Shown here one piece after another: positions 10,099-21,318 of a stretch of DNA of 64,000 nt (the stretch's first letter is position 1; each line of letters opens with the position of its first letter). Under the pieces are notes generated by a model. That model was given only the letters and a program-made list of their open reading frames with translations. It was not told the DNA's origin and searched no databases. A program made the position numbers and the translations under genes. The stretch is taken from NCBI GenBank assembly GCA_022559845.1, contig CM040126.1, forward strand, positions 225,934,641 to 225,998,640. Reading direction: 5' to 3'. Origin of the DNA: Amorphophallus konjac. Lineage: Eukaryota; Streptophyta; Magnoliopsida; Alismatales; Araceae.

Positions 10099-10522
10099 AG
10101 GAAATGTCTTGGCCATACCCCCTCTCCTTGTTTCTTTTTGATAATGACAAAGGGGGAGACACATTGTTCAAAGACAATCAGTTCAGCTGGACAGTTCCAC
10201 TGACATGATACACGATTGGATTTAAGATGTATCCGCTTCTATTAAACAGCTGCATGATCAGGTTCTTGCCACTGATAACAAGCTATCTCTAAAGTTTGCT
10301 ACCCTTGGAACCAAAGTTAACAAGTTATCTCCTAAAGGTTATGCGACTGCTTTACCACTAAGAGGGCAATCTAGTTCTAGCATAGCTATCTTAGTTGCCA
10401 GAAGAAGAGGTTGTGGCCGAAGTCCTGCTGTCTCCATCCATACACCTGCAGATATTTAAAGGAAATGTCTTGGCCATACCCCTTCTCCTTGTTTCTTTTT
10501 GATAATGACAAAGGGGGAGACA
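9801..10522 (+). repeat. tandem duplication of a 361-bp unit
   Basis: Copy 1 (9,801-10,161) and copy 2 (10,162-10,522) share the 3' end of the env-like ORF, the TTTTTGATAATGACAAAGGGGGAGACA polypurine-like stretch and everything between. I see about ten single-base differences, mostly transitions, so the duplication is fairly recent. Copy 2 is not linked to the ORF start and is non-coding. Confidence 0.9.
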
Positions 10523-10828
10523 TGTTTGAGTCATGTTCTATTGAAGAAGTAGGGGAGATATGTTTTGGAGATAGTTGGTGTATGCAATGGAATATTGATA
10601 ATGACAAAGAGCACAGATATTATCTTCACATATGTACACATATGTACACAACATTAGCTACATGTGCATGAGCATTTTTGGAATGTTGAAACTAAACTCA
10701 ATGAATGAAATGAAATGTTTCTGTTATGGATTGGTTGTCCATAATGCTCATAGTCTTGTGGTGAATGATTGATTTTCTGAAAAAGCATACATGACTCATA
10801 GTATTGTCATAATAAAAAAGGGGGAGAA
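10523..10828 (+). other. 3' untranslated tail and polypurine tract of element B
   Basis: Non-coding sequence ends with AAAAAAGGGGGAGAA (about 10,814-10,828) directly before the LTR-opening TGTTGG at 10,829. Another tract, CAAAGGGGGAGAC, lies at about 10,509-10,521. Confidence 0.75.
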
Positions 10829-10984
10829 TGTTGGAACCCTGATTTTGATAATGACAATACTATGAATCATGTCTATGGTGTCATGCATGATCATGATTCA
10901 TGATTGTTATGAGTTAGTCTGCCTTAACATGCATCATTGAAGGTCTACGTTAGTCTGCCTTAACTTGCATTGAAGATCTACGTT

Positions 10985-11480
10985 AGCCTGCCTTAGAATG
11001 CACATAAGGCCAGTGCATTCTTTGCTTTTCTGCACATATAGTCGGTGCAAATCTTGTGTGAATGCACACAAGGTCGGTACATATTTTGCATTTTGCATGA
11101 CTAAGGTCGGTGCAAGTGTGCCTTACGCATGACCAAAGTCGGTGCTTATTTTGCATCTTGCATGACAGAGGTCGGTGTAGGCTTGCTTTGTACATAGAAA
11201 CGTCGGTGCACATCTCAATGGTCTGCATATAGAGTCGACGCTAGCAGGAGTTACATGCAAGCTAAGGTCTGTGTTACCTTGAAGTGTCATGCATCCAAGT
11301 CCATGTTAGCACATTATGTCTTGCTTAACAGGGTCGGTGTTAGTATGCATGATCCTACACCTAAGTCTGTGCTAGCTGGTTTTTACTCATACACAGGGTC
11401 TGTGTTAGTTGGTTTGGGTTGTTAACTAGAGTATGTGCTAGTTTAGTGTGCTTCATGAATAAAGTCTGAGCTATTTTCTC
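10985..11480 (+). repeat. dispersed AAGGTCGGTGCA-type repeats in LTR B
   Basis: About a dozen variants of AAGGTCGGTGCA or AAGTCTGTGCTAG recur at roughly 30-55 bp intervals. In sense orientation they resemble the CAAGTCTGTACA words that fill the LTRs of C and E at the comparable place upstream of the TATA box. Confidence 0.7.
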
Positions 11481-11813
11481 TGAATTATATATGATGTCAA
11501 CGTCAGTCTGTATATCATTCTTGTTAAGCCTATGATAGGCTTGCGTTTACATTGACTTCATGACTTGATTTCAAGAGCATGCCCTGCATGTTGTGTTCAC
11601 TTAATTTGAACATTCATTGATGGCACAATAACAGATTATCTCTCACACTTTACATTTTATTTTTATATAAAGTCAATGGATATTGATTTTTGCTATGAAG
11701 ACAAAGTGTTTGATGAAATGCCTCTTGACTTATTGGCAGGAACTTAGAGTCACGTGATATCAAGACAAAAGCTCATGATCCAAAAAAAATGCCTTATTGA
11801 TTGGAGATTCTGC

Positions 11814-11931
11814 CACGTGGCCAGCCACCATCATTTGATCTTTGACACGTGGACTTCCAACGAGTTAAGTTACCTAGAAATTTGGGCGGGAACGTGCTAC
11901 CCACGTGCCCATCCTCTGTAGCCTATAAATA
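11814..11931 (+). promoter_or_regulatory. LTR B promoter: three G-boxes and TATAAATA
   Basis: CACGTG occurs at 11,814-11,819, 11,846-11,851 and 11,902-11,907, followed by TATAAATA at 11,924-11,931. CACGTG is the core of plant bZIP/bHLH sites. Transcription would start about 30 bp downstream and run through a GA-rich leader. Confidence 0.65.
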
Positions 11932-12568
11932 AAGGGTTTTCGCCTGAAATCGAAGAGAGAGATGTAATGAAAGAAAAATAAAGCAGAGCGTGAAGTGAGA
12001 GATAGATAGACCAGAAGAAAACAAAGTATTGTTGCTAAGAGAAAGAAGAAGAGAGCATCTGGTAGAGAGAGATCGAGAGAGTGAAAAGAAAGAAAGAGAT
12101 TGAAGAGAGCTGAAGCGGGCGAGATCAAAAAATTCAGAGTGTAGCAGTGAGAGCTGTGAAGGAATTCAAAGTGAAATCTGAGAGAAGAAAACAAAGTATT
12201 GTTGTTGTAAGAAAAAAGAAGAGAGAAAGAGTTGCAGAAAGGTTGCAACAGCTCGTGAAGAGAAGGAAGAAGAAGAAGAAGAGGGATCCTGGTCAGGATA
12301 CCCTATTGTCTGATAGTGGTTTTGGATCAGATCCTTACCACTTTGCTCTGAGTGAGCTACAACTTTTGTGCTTTCATTTCTAGCTTTCTGTCGCTAGCAT
12401 AATTCAGTTTCTTTGTTTTCTTAAACCATTGTTAGAAGGTGTGAATCAGCAGTGGCATAGACTGTAAGGCCCAGTGCAAGCTGTTAGTCAGCGGATGGCA
12501 AGCTGTGAGGCCCAGTGGATGTAGGCAAGCTGTGATGCCCAGCCGTTCAAGTTGTTAGTCAGCGGAAG

Positions 12569-12627
12569 CCACACTCAGATTGAGTGTGGGGTGGATGTAG
12601 GTCTGGAAGACCGAACCACCTAAAAAA
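12569..12627 (+). promoter_or_regulatory. conserved two-hairpin LTR module (LTR B)
   Basis: Stem 1 is CCACACTCA with TGAGTGTGG (9 bp, loop GAT). GGTGG (12,590-12,594) can pair with CCACC (12,616-12,620), enclosing GGTCT-GGA-AGACC. The module ends CCTAAAAAA. It lies about 640 bp downstream of the TATA box, so it would be transcribed. Confidence 0.6.
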
Positions 12628-12855
12628 TCATTCGTGCAGTGTGGATTGTTTGTTCTTGTGTTTCACCGCTAGATGAATAATTAGGTTCGCTCAACATTAT
12701 TATCTAATTGTCAGTGTTCTTCACTAGAGTTAATTCGAAAGTTAACTAAGCCCATCTATTTTAATTCCGCATAGCTGCAACTTAGAATTTTTGAATTGGC
12801 CAAAATTAGTTGAGGGGATTCATTCACCCCCCTCTGAATCCAGATCTACACCAAC

Positions 12856-12991
12856 TTCATTGGTGTCATAACATACCATAGATTCTACATCTGGGAGACC
12901 GGACACACACTGGCTGGTGTGGAAGTGAGACTGAGACCCGAGTGTGGGTATGCATAGTCGACTAGTTTCTTGCTTTATAGATGCCATATAG
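12856..12991. other. spacer with a degenerate PBS-like motif
   Basis: ATTGGTGTCATAACA at about 12,859-12,873 differs at three positions from the TTGGTATCAGAGCA PBS context of the SIRE-like elements and lies just after LTR B. If real, LTR B has internal sequence on both sides. Nothing else is recognised here. Confidence 0.25.
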
Positions 12992-13310
12992 GCTTTACAA
13001 GTGGGCCTAGAAGGCCAAAATACAACTTGTGCAAGCCGTGGGATAATTCCGACACGTGGGTCGGTCCCCGAGTCAATCCAGGATAAAACGGATATCCGCG
13101 TGTTTTTTACAGAGGCTCTCCATGAGGATACCTTCGAAGCTTTCATTACCCCTCATTCTGTCATGGTACAAGTACCTACTCAAGAGAAGGGATTCTCCTC
13201 AAGTATTCTAATGATACATTCTCCTGGTAAGGAGATGATGAAGTCCATGTTTAGGGCAGGGCATCCCTTGCTAGAAGCCCTAAACTTTATGTCTTCTCCA
13301 TCAACACTTC
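12992..13310 (+). pseudogene. left part of an unidentified ORF split by element X
   Basis: An open frame runs from just after the TAG at 12,989 to the X insertion point. In the same phase, and with the short target duplication counted once, it resumes at 52,665 and stays open to TGA 52,761-52,763. I do not recognise the protein: about 105 residues on this side, mixed polar with no obvious motif (contains TPHSVMVQVP and HSPGKEMMKS). No start codon is certain; a GTG at 13,001 is only one possibility. It could be an old transposon ORF or a captured gene piece. The continuity of frame is the main evidence for the X boundary. Confidence 0.4.
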
Positions 13311-16300
13311 TATGACGACGTAGCATTCGGATACTGGGTAAACCCGATACCACTTGGATCTTGAGAGGCCTCCCAAGAGTTGTAAGGCTTCGAAGGGATA
13401 GAAAGGTGTGTGTGGAGTACATTGAACTTCCAGATAAAGCAGTAAACAATTAATTACTATGATCAAGATTGCTAAATTAGTAGAAATAAAATTACATTTT
13501 CAATTAAACAATTAAAGCTACAGAGTTCAGTCAAAAGAAGAGTACAGTCTAACAGGAAAGAGAAACGTACTCTCAAGTCAGGGGAAGTCCGACATTGGCA
13601 AAGTTGGCAACTAAAAACCTCCGCACTGTGCCTCCAAACCACGAGAAAGAACATCTATACCTGAAAAGTCAGGGGTGAGCCTCGTCTCACTGGCTCAGTA
13701 GGGGTCCCGCATATCCCTACCATGAAACAAAAGCGGTAACAATAGTGCTAAACAACGACATCAAAGTAGGAGTAGGAACAACAGTAAAAGGAAAGATGAA
13801 AGCCGTATTAAACGGAAACACGGCAGCCCATAGAACCTCAGCCCTCTAAACTACTCTGAACGGCAACAGAAGAACATAGCTAACCCTGATCTCACAAAGT
13901 TGGGAGTTGTCGAACCAATACAAGGTTACTCTGGCTACATAGCCAGGACACATCACGACATCTCAATCGTGCAGGCTCGTCCTCAGAGACAAAAGCCCAA
14001 CATTAGACCACACGGTCTAGAAACAACCAACATATAGACAACCTCACTGTCGTGTACTCTATACAAATCACAAATCATGTGTCGTGTGACAGAAGTACCA
14101 CCTCACTAGAAGAAAAGCCAGATGCATCCACTGACCTCTTACACTGCACCTCAGGTATCTTCCACTCGCCTCGAACGAGGTAACTGAGATACCGAACAAC
14201 AACCAAGGACCAACAGTAACGAGTGACTAGTCAGGGTCACGCCCGTCAGTGCTGGTCCAACGCCCCTGACCACGTGTGCACACACAAGCTCAATGTCCTG
14301 AGCCAGGCCTGTAGCTGGTTTTCTCCTCCCGCCGGACTCTAATGGCTAGACAAAGGGGCCCACGGCAACCAGCCTAAAAACCATTTGTACTGGGAACTCG
14401 CACTGCCACCACTCCCAGGTGGGCCGACACACGAAAGTGTCATCAGGCTATGACAAGTGGAGGCTCACTAGACACAGAGACTCAAAACATGAAGTACGGA
14501 TAGGTCACGCATGTACCCATCACACGTACCACAGAACACAAGGCAACATACAACCGCCATGCTCAGGATAACCAACTAGACCTACTAACACAACGATCCT
14601 TGAGTCACGAGACTCGGGTCAAGATCATCGCACAAAGTGGTAATAAACCGCCAATCTGCCTAATCCCTAAGTCAAGAACCACGGTAAAACGCATTATGGA
14701 AGCGGCACAGAAAAGTCGGATCCACAACAATAATGAAAGTCATCGGCCCCAAGGCCACTCAACGAACTCACAATTCCGCATAACACAAAACACGGAACAT
14801 GAGGGATCACCAAAGCTCTCGAACCACATAGATACGTAAACTGAGGTAACACGGTATCTCCGAGCATCCAAAGCATAGTCTCGATCCCCACGGGACAACC
14901 GAGACACTCATGAGGTCACGTGTCAACCACTGGGTCACAACTGGGTTGATCGAAAACCATAATGATTCTCGAAACCACACGACACACTACTCGATATTAC
15001 GGCACTTTTAGACGCCTTATATCACGGTCACAGCCCTCATAGGACGTCCAAGACATCCACGAAACAATGGGCCAACCAAGGGGTCGAAGCCACAACAACG
15101 AAAAACTAAACCAACCCGAAAGGAACACTCTGGGCAGGTGGCGGTCACCCTCTAGCGGCAACCAGATAGCCCAGCCAAGTGGCAGTCTCAGCAGGGCCAC
15201 TACTTGTAAACCTGAACATGAATGAAACGGTTTGCCTGGCGCCGCCTCTTGAAAGTGGCGGTCCTCACAGGGCCGCCTCCTGAAGGTAGCGATCCTGGCA
15301 AGGTCGCTATCTCTAGTCTGCCTGAAATCATGCTAAATCCATCCTAGATGTGGTCCTTAGACTGACCGTTACTTCAAGGAGATGGTCAGCCGCAAGGCCG
15401 CTACTAGGAACCAACCTAACCGACTTCAAAACCAAATAGCGGTCACCTTGGGGCCGCTACTACCAAGTTGTAGTCGGTCGCAAGACCATAACCCAAAATC
15501 GACTTAAAAGATTGAAGAAAATAGATAGCGGTCCCCCTTGGATCGTTTCTTGAAGATAGCGGTCCTCCTTTGGCCGCCATCTCTGGTACGACCGCTACTT
15601 CTCTCCGGTGTGAAAACCATGGGAAAGCGCAAAACTCGGTCTTTCCATGCCCCAATCATCTAGAACGACGGGGAAACATACATAGACTCAATATCAACCT
15701 TCCGCAAGCCGGAAGGCATCCAGAAAATCACAAAATGGCTGTCAAATGGGCGATTTCCATGAATCAACCCAAAACGGCTCACGTGGGCATCCGGCCTCAT
15801 ACCGACCCCAAATCATGGGCAATTATAGCCAAACTGACGAGAATCGAATCCCAACAAGCTCGGGGTTCAAATTACTCCATTTAAATCAAAAACCATCACC
15901 TAGAATGGCGATTTCGCATCACACCCCAAAAATATGCATTTTGTCGAAAAGTTGGAAAACCCACTCATACCCGTGCCAATCGGCTTGAAATCGCGAGGGA
16001 AAGCAGGAAATGGGTAGAGTATCCATCCCCCTACCTCCATCAAAGATCTCGTGCCTTCACACGAACCCCATCGGCACTTCGAATCCATGCTCCGGATTAT
16101 GCCAAGCCTACGCTCCATTCCTCGTGCCTTCACGCACCACGACACCTCCATGGCGTCCTCGCCTCGTCCGCCTCGGCCACGGTCGGTCGTCCAGGGGAGA
16201 GGGAAAGAGAGGAGAGAGAACGGATGGGGATAGAGTGAGGGAAACCTATGAGGAGAGAGGAGAGTTGAGAGAGGAGAGTGGAGAGAGGTGATGGTTAAAA

Positions 16301-16580
16301 AGGAAAAGAAAAATAGAAATTTTGAATATTCCTGAAATCTGATTTTTGACCCAAAATTTTAAAAAATCAAAAAATACGAAAAAATAACCTCCACCATCCT
16401 CGGAAAGAGCACAATGCACCTGTAGCGTCCCGAAGTCTCTAAACTCAATGGTTCACTCTCCACGAGATTCCGCAAGCTATACAGTGGAAAAATCCGAGTG
16501 GATCATAAAACACAATCCGGGACTCACGAAAGCGCTCCAAAAACTCTCCGATTCCGATTCGAAGGATCCAGGGTATTACA
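13311..16580 (-). repeat. left LTR of element X (3' LTR in its orientation)
   Basis: It ends GGGTATTACA at 16,580; its left end reads TATGACGACG where the right copy reads TGTGATGACC. It matches the reassembled right LTR piece by piece, for example around 13,370 with 28,680, 13,900 with 43,790, 15,080 with 51,175 and 16,560 with 52,645. It holds the palindrome array at 15,120-15,600. Several short ORFs are overlapping noise. Confidence 0.8.
15120..15600. repeat. array of AGCGGTC/GGCCGCT palindromes in the X LTR
   Basis: Examples: GGCGGTCC-TCACA-GGGCCGCC (about 15,258), AGCGATCC-TGGCA-AGGTCGCT (about 15,287), TAGCGGTC-ACCTTGG-GGCCGCTA (about 15,437), GGTC-GCAA-GACC (about 15,476) and ATAGCGGTC-CTCCTTT-GGCCGCCAT (about 15,557). 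The right LTR carries the same series at 51,220-51,690. Confidence 0.75.
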
Positions 16581-18237
16581 TCTTCCCCACCTTTAAGAAA
16601 TTTCATCCTCAAAATTTAAGGAGCTAACAGGGAATAGGGAAGAACAACCCAATCAGCTGGCAACGCTCTTAAAGCTCCATCCGAACCTCAAACACATAAA
16701 AACATGATAACACGATTCTCGAAAAACATAATTCAGAGGAACACTGCCAGACCATGATCACAGGCAAAATCAACATGCTCCGGATCTCAAGGCACATCGA
16801 TCCACAGAACGAGCATGGCACACAAAGGAACATAAGTCTGGCACCTCCAAAACATGGCATCATCGCTATCGTCTCACAAAAGAAAGAGACACGACCCATG
16901 CCACGACACAGCTACCGACAAAACTCATGCTCGGCAGACAACACAAGCATCAGCTCGCACAAGGAAGATAATCATATCGATTGACTCCTCCAACCCATCG
17001 GCTTCCGTGCCATAATAATAATCAAAACTGGCACGTAGAATGCCAATGACACCACTGGACAACAAACACAGTCGAGTCGGTCCTCACTCCGACCTTACAT
17101 CTGATTTGAGTTTCACACCAACTCTACCCTCTTAGGAGAGTACAACAAAACCAACCAACAAGATCTTGGTCCACACAATTCCAAACTCAGACTCACAGGG
17201 AACTCCTCCCAAGCTGACTACAAACAACAAACCTACAAACAACCAAATGATGGACGCTTGCAAATCCCCGGCTCCATTCTCAACACTGAACCATGGGACA
17301 ACACCGCAAGCTGGGTCACATCTAGGAAAAATTACAGCTGACCACACGGGTAATCGTGCCAGCCGCTCATAACTTACCAACAAGGACCCACAATAACCTC
17401 TCAAAAAATGCATCTCTAGGACCACGATCATGTCCCGAGAGAACAACTTCCAAGAAATGCAAAAAAAGGGTACTTATCCAGCATATGCACCGACATATTT
17501 CCCCAATTTTCAAACCTGCCAGTGCCAACAAGCATAAAACTTCAAGCAACTACACGGCAACCAACAACATCAACGAACACTTAGCTAAGATGATGTCACA
17601 CCGAGGAAACAATCAACTCGGCTGGTCAGAATCTTCCAACCCTACGATCCTCGACCTGTGGGTTATGAGCCCACATGCTTCTGCTGCGCACTCAATCCAA
17701 CGCACATAGACTTCACAAATAACTCGGCATCCGCATCTCAGCACAACTCTTGGCACCCTCACAATTCATGAAATCGCAATATAGCATGCCTCGAGTACTG
17801 ATCCTGCCAATAGCCGATCACAAGTTGCCATAGTGCAAACCATCGTGCCAAGAGCCACAACACAAGCCACAACTTAACCTCAAAACAATGCCACAAGACA
17901 AGATGAGAAAGATCAAGCTCGGCTAACAACATCTCACCAGGAAGGAAATCCTTAGCTCGCCCGAGCACTCTCTCAAATAGGGCATCCAAACAACAACCTC
18001 AAACAACAACCTTAACACCTCAACACCTCAAGGGCTGACCAAACCTCAAGTTAGGATGGCCAAAATGACATTAATCTCTTCCGGAGAACATGCACGGCCA
18101 TCACACCAATGATAATTTCCATCAGTCGCCTGATCACGCCATGAAAATCTCGAACGTTGCACCATAGACTCACGCCTATCGGCAAACTCTGCCCAGCACA
18201 GCACAAATGAGACCAACACCTTGATGAATGAAGGACG
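16581..18237 (-). other. internal region of element X, 3' part, with polypurine tract
   Basis: On the minus strand AAAGGTGGGGAAGA (16,581-16,594) abuts the LTR. The remaining 1.6 kb has no ORF above about 120 codons on either strand, and none has a recognisable Gag or Pol motif. No autonomous function is visible. Confidence 0.7.
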
Positions 18238-18510
18238 TGTTGGGTTCGGTGCAGTATTCAGAGGGGGGGGTGAATGAATATAACCCTTTAAAAAACTTTC
18301 GCCCAGTTAAAATATGATGCTCACTAGAATTACTAGTTCGCAAACTAGATAAGCTTAAAAGCTAATAATCAGTTGCAGAACCAAACAAGCATACAGTGAG
18401 ATCACTAGGATGCTAACTAGGCTCAACCCGAAGCCAAACCCATGGAGCGCCCCTATGCATTCATCTAGCAGAAGTAAATCATAAGCAATCAAACCACAAT
18501 GCAAGAGGGG

Positions 18511-18568
18511 TTTTTAGGTGGTTCGGTCCTCCAGACCTACATCCACCCCACACTCAAACCGAGTGTGG
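18511..18568 (-). promoter_or_regulatory. conserved two-hairpin LTR module (C, left LTR)
   Basis: Plus-strand coordinates: GGTGG 18,517-18,521 pairs with CCACC 18,543-18,547 around GGTC/GACC; CCACACTC 18,548-18,555 pairs with GAGTGTGG 18,561-18,568. In sense orientation the order is stem 1, then the enclosed stem 2, then CCTAAAAA, as in A and B. Confidence 0.6.
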
Positions 18569-19377
18569 CTTCCACTAGCTCACGCTAGAAACAGCAGACT
18601 CAGTCTGCAACAGGTGCTGCCACACAGCTTGACCAGGGGAACAGCCTCCCCTCTTCCTCCCAACCGGAGGGAACCACTAGTGACACCAGTCACTAGCAAA
18701 CCAGAGACACACGGTCTCTCTTCCTCCAGACCCGAAGGGAACTCCTGGACTTGAATCCACAAGCCCAGAACCGGAGATCAGATCTCCCTTCCTCCAAACC
18801 GGAGGGAACCCCTGGACTTGAATCCACAAGCCCAGAACCGGAGATCAGATCTCCCTTCCTCCAAACCGGAGGGAACCCACAAGTAGCACCCAGCTACTTG
18901 CAGCCGGAGATAGCAGTCTCCCTTCTCCTGAACTAACAGGAGGAACCCCGACCTCACTACTGAGGATCGGAAGAACACAGACAACCAAATGAAACAGGAA
19001 AAATAAGAAAAGAAAAATACACAGCGATCAGAAAGCTTTAAAGACAAATAACAGAAATGTGGCTCGCATGGAGCTGCCTGGCCTGGATTTGATCCACGGT
19101 CCAGTAGTCAGATCTTCAGGTAAGCTTCTTTCTTCTTCTCCACGAGCTCTCTTGTTCACTCTCTATCTCTCTTTCTCTTTCTTCTGCTCTCCTAATCTCT
19201 CACTCTCTGCTGCACTTCTTCTTCTTCACTCTTTCTTCTTTCTTCACACGAGCACTATCTCTCTCCTTCTTCTCCTTCTGCTCTTCTTCTTCTTCTTTTC
19301 TTTTTCTCTGGATCGTGGCTCTCTATATGGACTTTTCTTCTCGCCAACTCGATCGCCCTTCTTCTGTGGAAGAAGGC

Positions 19378-19494
19378 TCATATATATAGCAGCAGCAGCA
19401 GCTAGGGCGCGTGTGGCTTCCACAGCTCCCGCCCTAAAAATTCGGATCACGTGGCAGTCTCTCAGCAGACTTCATTCCAGCCTCGGATCACGTG
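19378..19494 (-). promoter_or_regulatory. LTR promoter of element C: TATA box with two G-boxes
   Basis: In sense orientation two CACGTG sites (19,489-19,494 and 19,448-19,453) precede GCTGCTGCTATATATATGAG (TATA about 19,378-19,390). The GCTGCTGCTATATAT context is shared with E and F. The same promoter in the right LTR lies at about 26,549-26,664; there the distal site is also intact. Confidence 0.65.
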
Positions 19495-19607
19495 CTGCCA
19501 GTCACTGGGGAATATTTCTTCCTCGGACCTGCAAGGAGATGAAAACCATTAAAACTGAGGGCCACAATAACTAAATCTGCACGAAGTATGTAGTAGCAAT
19601 TCTAGAT

Positions 19608-20450
19608 GCACTAAGAACGACACGAGATACACACTGTAACAGAGATAACACTACAAAGTGAACGACACGAAGAAGATGAAAACAACACGAGGTAATAAGA
19701 AGAACGACACGAGATACATACGATGACTACAGCACGAAGTAAAAAAAATGACACGACGTAATAAACAGCAAAGAGAACGGCACGAGAACAACATGGACTG
19801 GCAACAGAAACCGACACGATGTGGTTGTAAACAAGCAAGACACGAGGTCTACGTAAAGCAACACGAAGTGTGGTCAAGGCGAGAAAGGCACGAAGTCTAA
19901 AGCGAAAAACCAACACGAAGTCAGAAGAGTGACACGGCTATCACGACACGTGATGAAGCAGTGACACTAAAACAAAAAGACTCGAGGAACAACAATAAGT
20001 GACACGAAGTTAAACAAGCAGACATAAAAGATGACACGAGATGCAACTAGAAAACAGAGAGAAGCGACACGAGGTTCACACAGATACGACACAAGGTGGC
20101 ACAGAAAGCAACACGAGGTGCTGCAATGTTCTGCATGCAGTGGAACAAAAATGACACGAAGACACAGAAACAACAGTAACCGACACGAAGTAAGTACGAC
20201 ATGGAGACAGATGACAGAGACCGTCACGAGTTGAAAACAACACGAAGATGAAAACAGAAGTTGACACAAAGTGAAAACAACACGAAGACGAAGTTGACAC
20301 GAAGTGAAAACGACACGAAGATGAAGTTGACACGAAGTGAAAACAACACGAAGATGAAGTTGACACGAAGTGAAAATGACACGAAGACGAAGTTGACACG
20401 AAGTGAAAACACCACGAAGTGAAAACAACACTAAGACAATGGATGCTACA
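19608..20450 (-). repeat. GACACGAAG-type repeats with a 33-bp tandem core
   Basis: ACACGAAG or ACACGAGG recurs irregularly through the block. From 20,260 to about 20,424 five near-identical 33-bp units follow one another (GTTGACACGAAGTGAAAACR, then ACACGAAGAYGAA). The right LTR has the same tandem at about 27,430-27,594. Because 33 is a multiple of three, the block yields long but meaningless repetitive ORFs. Confidence 0.85.
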
Positions 20451-20940
20451 GTGCAATGTCTAGACTTGAAGTTCAGTTGAGTGTACAGACTTCACCAATG
20501 AATCACTCACTGTACAGACTTACTATAGCAGTCTGATGTACAGACTTTGATGAACAGTCCAATGTATGGACTTGTACTGCAAACAACAATGTATAGACTT
20601 CATGTAAAAGCCCAATGTATGGACATTGAAATCGAAGACCAATGTGTAGACTTGACAGTGAAGACTAGTGTGCAGACTTCAAGTTTAACTGTTGATGTAC
20701 AGACTTGAAGAATAAGCCAGTGTATAGACTTGAAGATTGAAGGCGATGTACAGACTTTGATGACCAACACCAATGTATAGACTTAGGAGCATAAGACACG
20801 GCTGTACAGACTTCGCCTAAGACACTGTACACAGTTAGCCTAAGACAATGCATAGGCTTGAACGAGAGTCCAATGTATAGACTTGCATGATGCACAATTA
20901 CACAGTCCAGTGTATAGACTTTGCTACCCAGACATGATAT
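20450..20940 (-). repeat. TGTACAGACTTG-type dispersed repeats, LTR C
   Basis: Variants of TGTAYAGACTTG recur at about 25-40 bp spacing. The sense word is CAAGTCTRTACA. Element E carries a longer array of the same word, and LTR B a diverged version. Confidence 0.85.
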
Positions 20941-21251
20941 ATGCAGAGACATGACATGATATGCAGAGACATGATATCTGACAGAATGCAATGCACATAT
21001 ATAAAGAGCAAATGCCATCAATGCTAGACATCATTATTCATATTGCTATCAATATGCAGAATGCTCAAGAATAATAATGCATAGAAATGCACTTTGTTTA
21101 TTGCAATCATCAAAACATAATAACATTGCTATCATCAAAATATAATATCAAATGCACTCAAATGCACTCACTGTCTTGCTATCATCAAAACCAAATAGCA
21201 TTGCTATCATCAAGGCGACATAGCACATGCTTGTGCCTAAGGGGCACAACA

Positions 21252-21318
21252 TTCTCCCCCTTTTTGATGATGGCAACACAATGTGACAGTGAGTCACACA
21301 CAAGATTTTCTCCCCCTT
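21252..21318 (-). other. polypurine tracts of element C
   Basis: On the minus strand TCAAAAAGGGGGAGAA (21,252-21,267) abuts the 3' LTR. CAAAGGGGGAGAA at about 21,307-21,318 is a second tract, and shorter AGGGGGA words follow near 21,400-21,460. Confidence 0.85.

Larger units (their letters stand above)
10829..12855 (+). repeat. LTR of SIRE-like element B (about 2.03 kb)
   Basis: The LTR opens TGTTGGAACCC after a polypurine tract. Near its end is TTCATTCACCCCCCTCTGAAT, also found at the ends of the C LTRs, followed by CACCAAC, which I take as the eroded CCAACA terminus; the right edge is uncertain by some 10 bp. It contains a repeat array (10,985-11,480), three G-boxes plus a TATA box (11,814-11,931), a purine-rich presumptive leader (11,950-12,290) and the two-hairpin module (12,569-12,627). 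Confidence 0.7.
18238..21251 (-). repeat. left (3') LTR of element C, 3,014 bp
   Basis: TGTTGGGTTCGG to GGGGCACAACA. In sense (minus) order: start region with ATCATCAAAA words, AAGTCTGTACA-type repeats, GACACGAAG repeats including a 33-bp tandem, G-boxes, TATA box, CT-rich leader (GA-rich on the minus strand), several copies of a CCGGAGGGAACC repeat (18,645-18,945 on the plus strand), the two-hairpin module and the C-rich end. It lacks 86 bp that the right LTR has at about 25,509-25,594. Confidence 0.9.

Noticed and set aside
20031..20450. Repeat arrays considered as CRISPR
   Set aside because: Plant nuclear context, irregular spacing, degenerate 8-12 bp words and no cas genes.
19967..20456. 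Long repetitive ORFs (up to 154 codons) in the C LTRs, and similar ones in LTR E
   Set aside because: They arise from 33-bp and 12-bp repeat words in LTR DNA, are open in several frames at once, and have no start context or conserved product.
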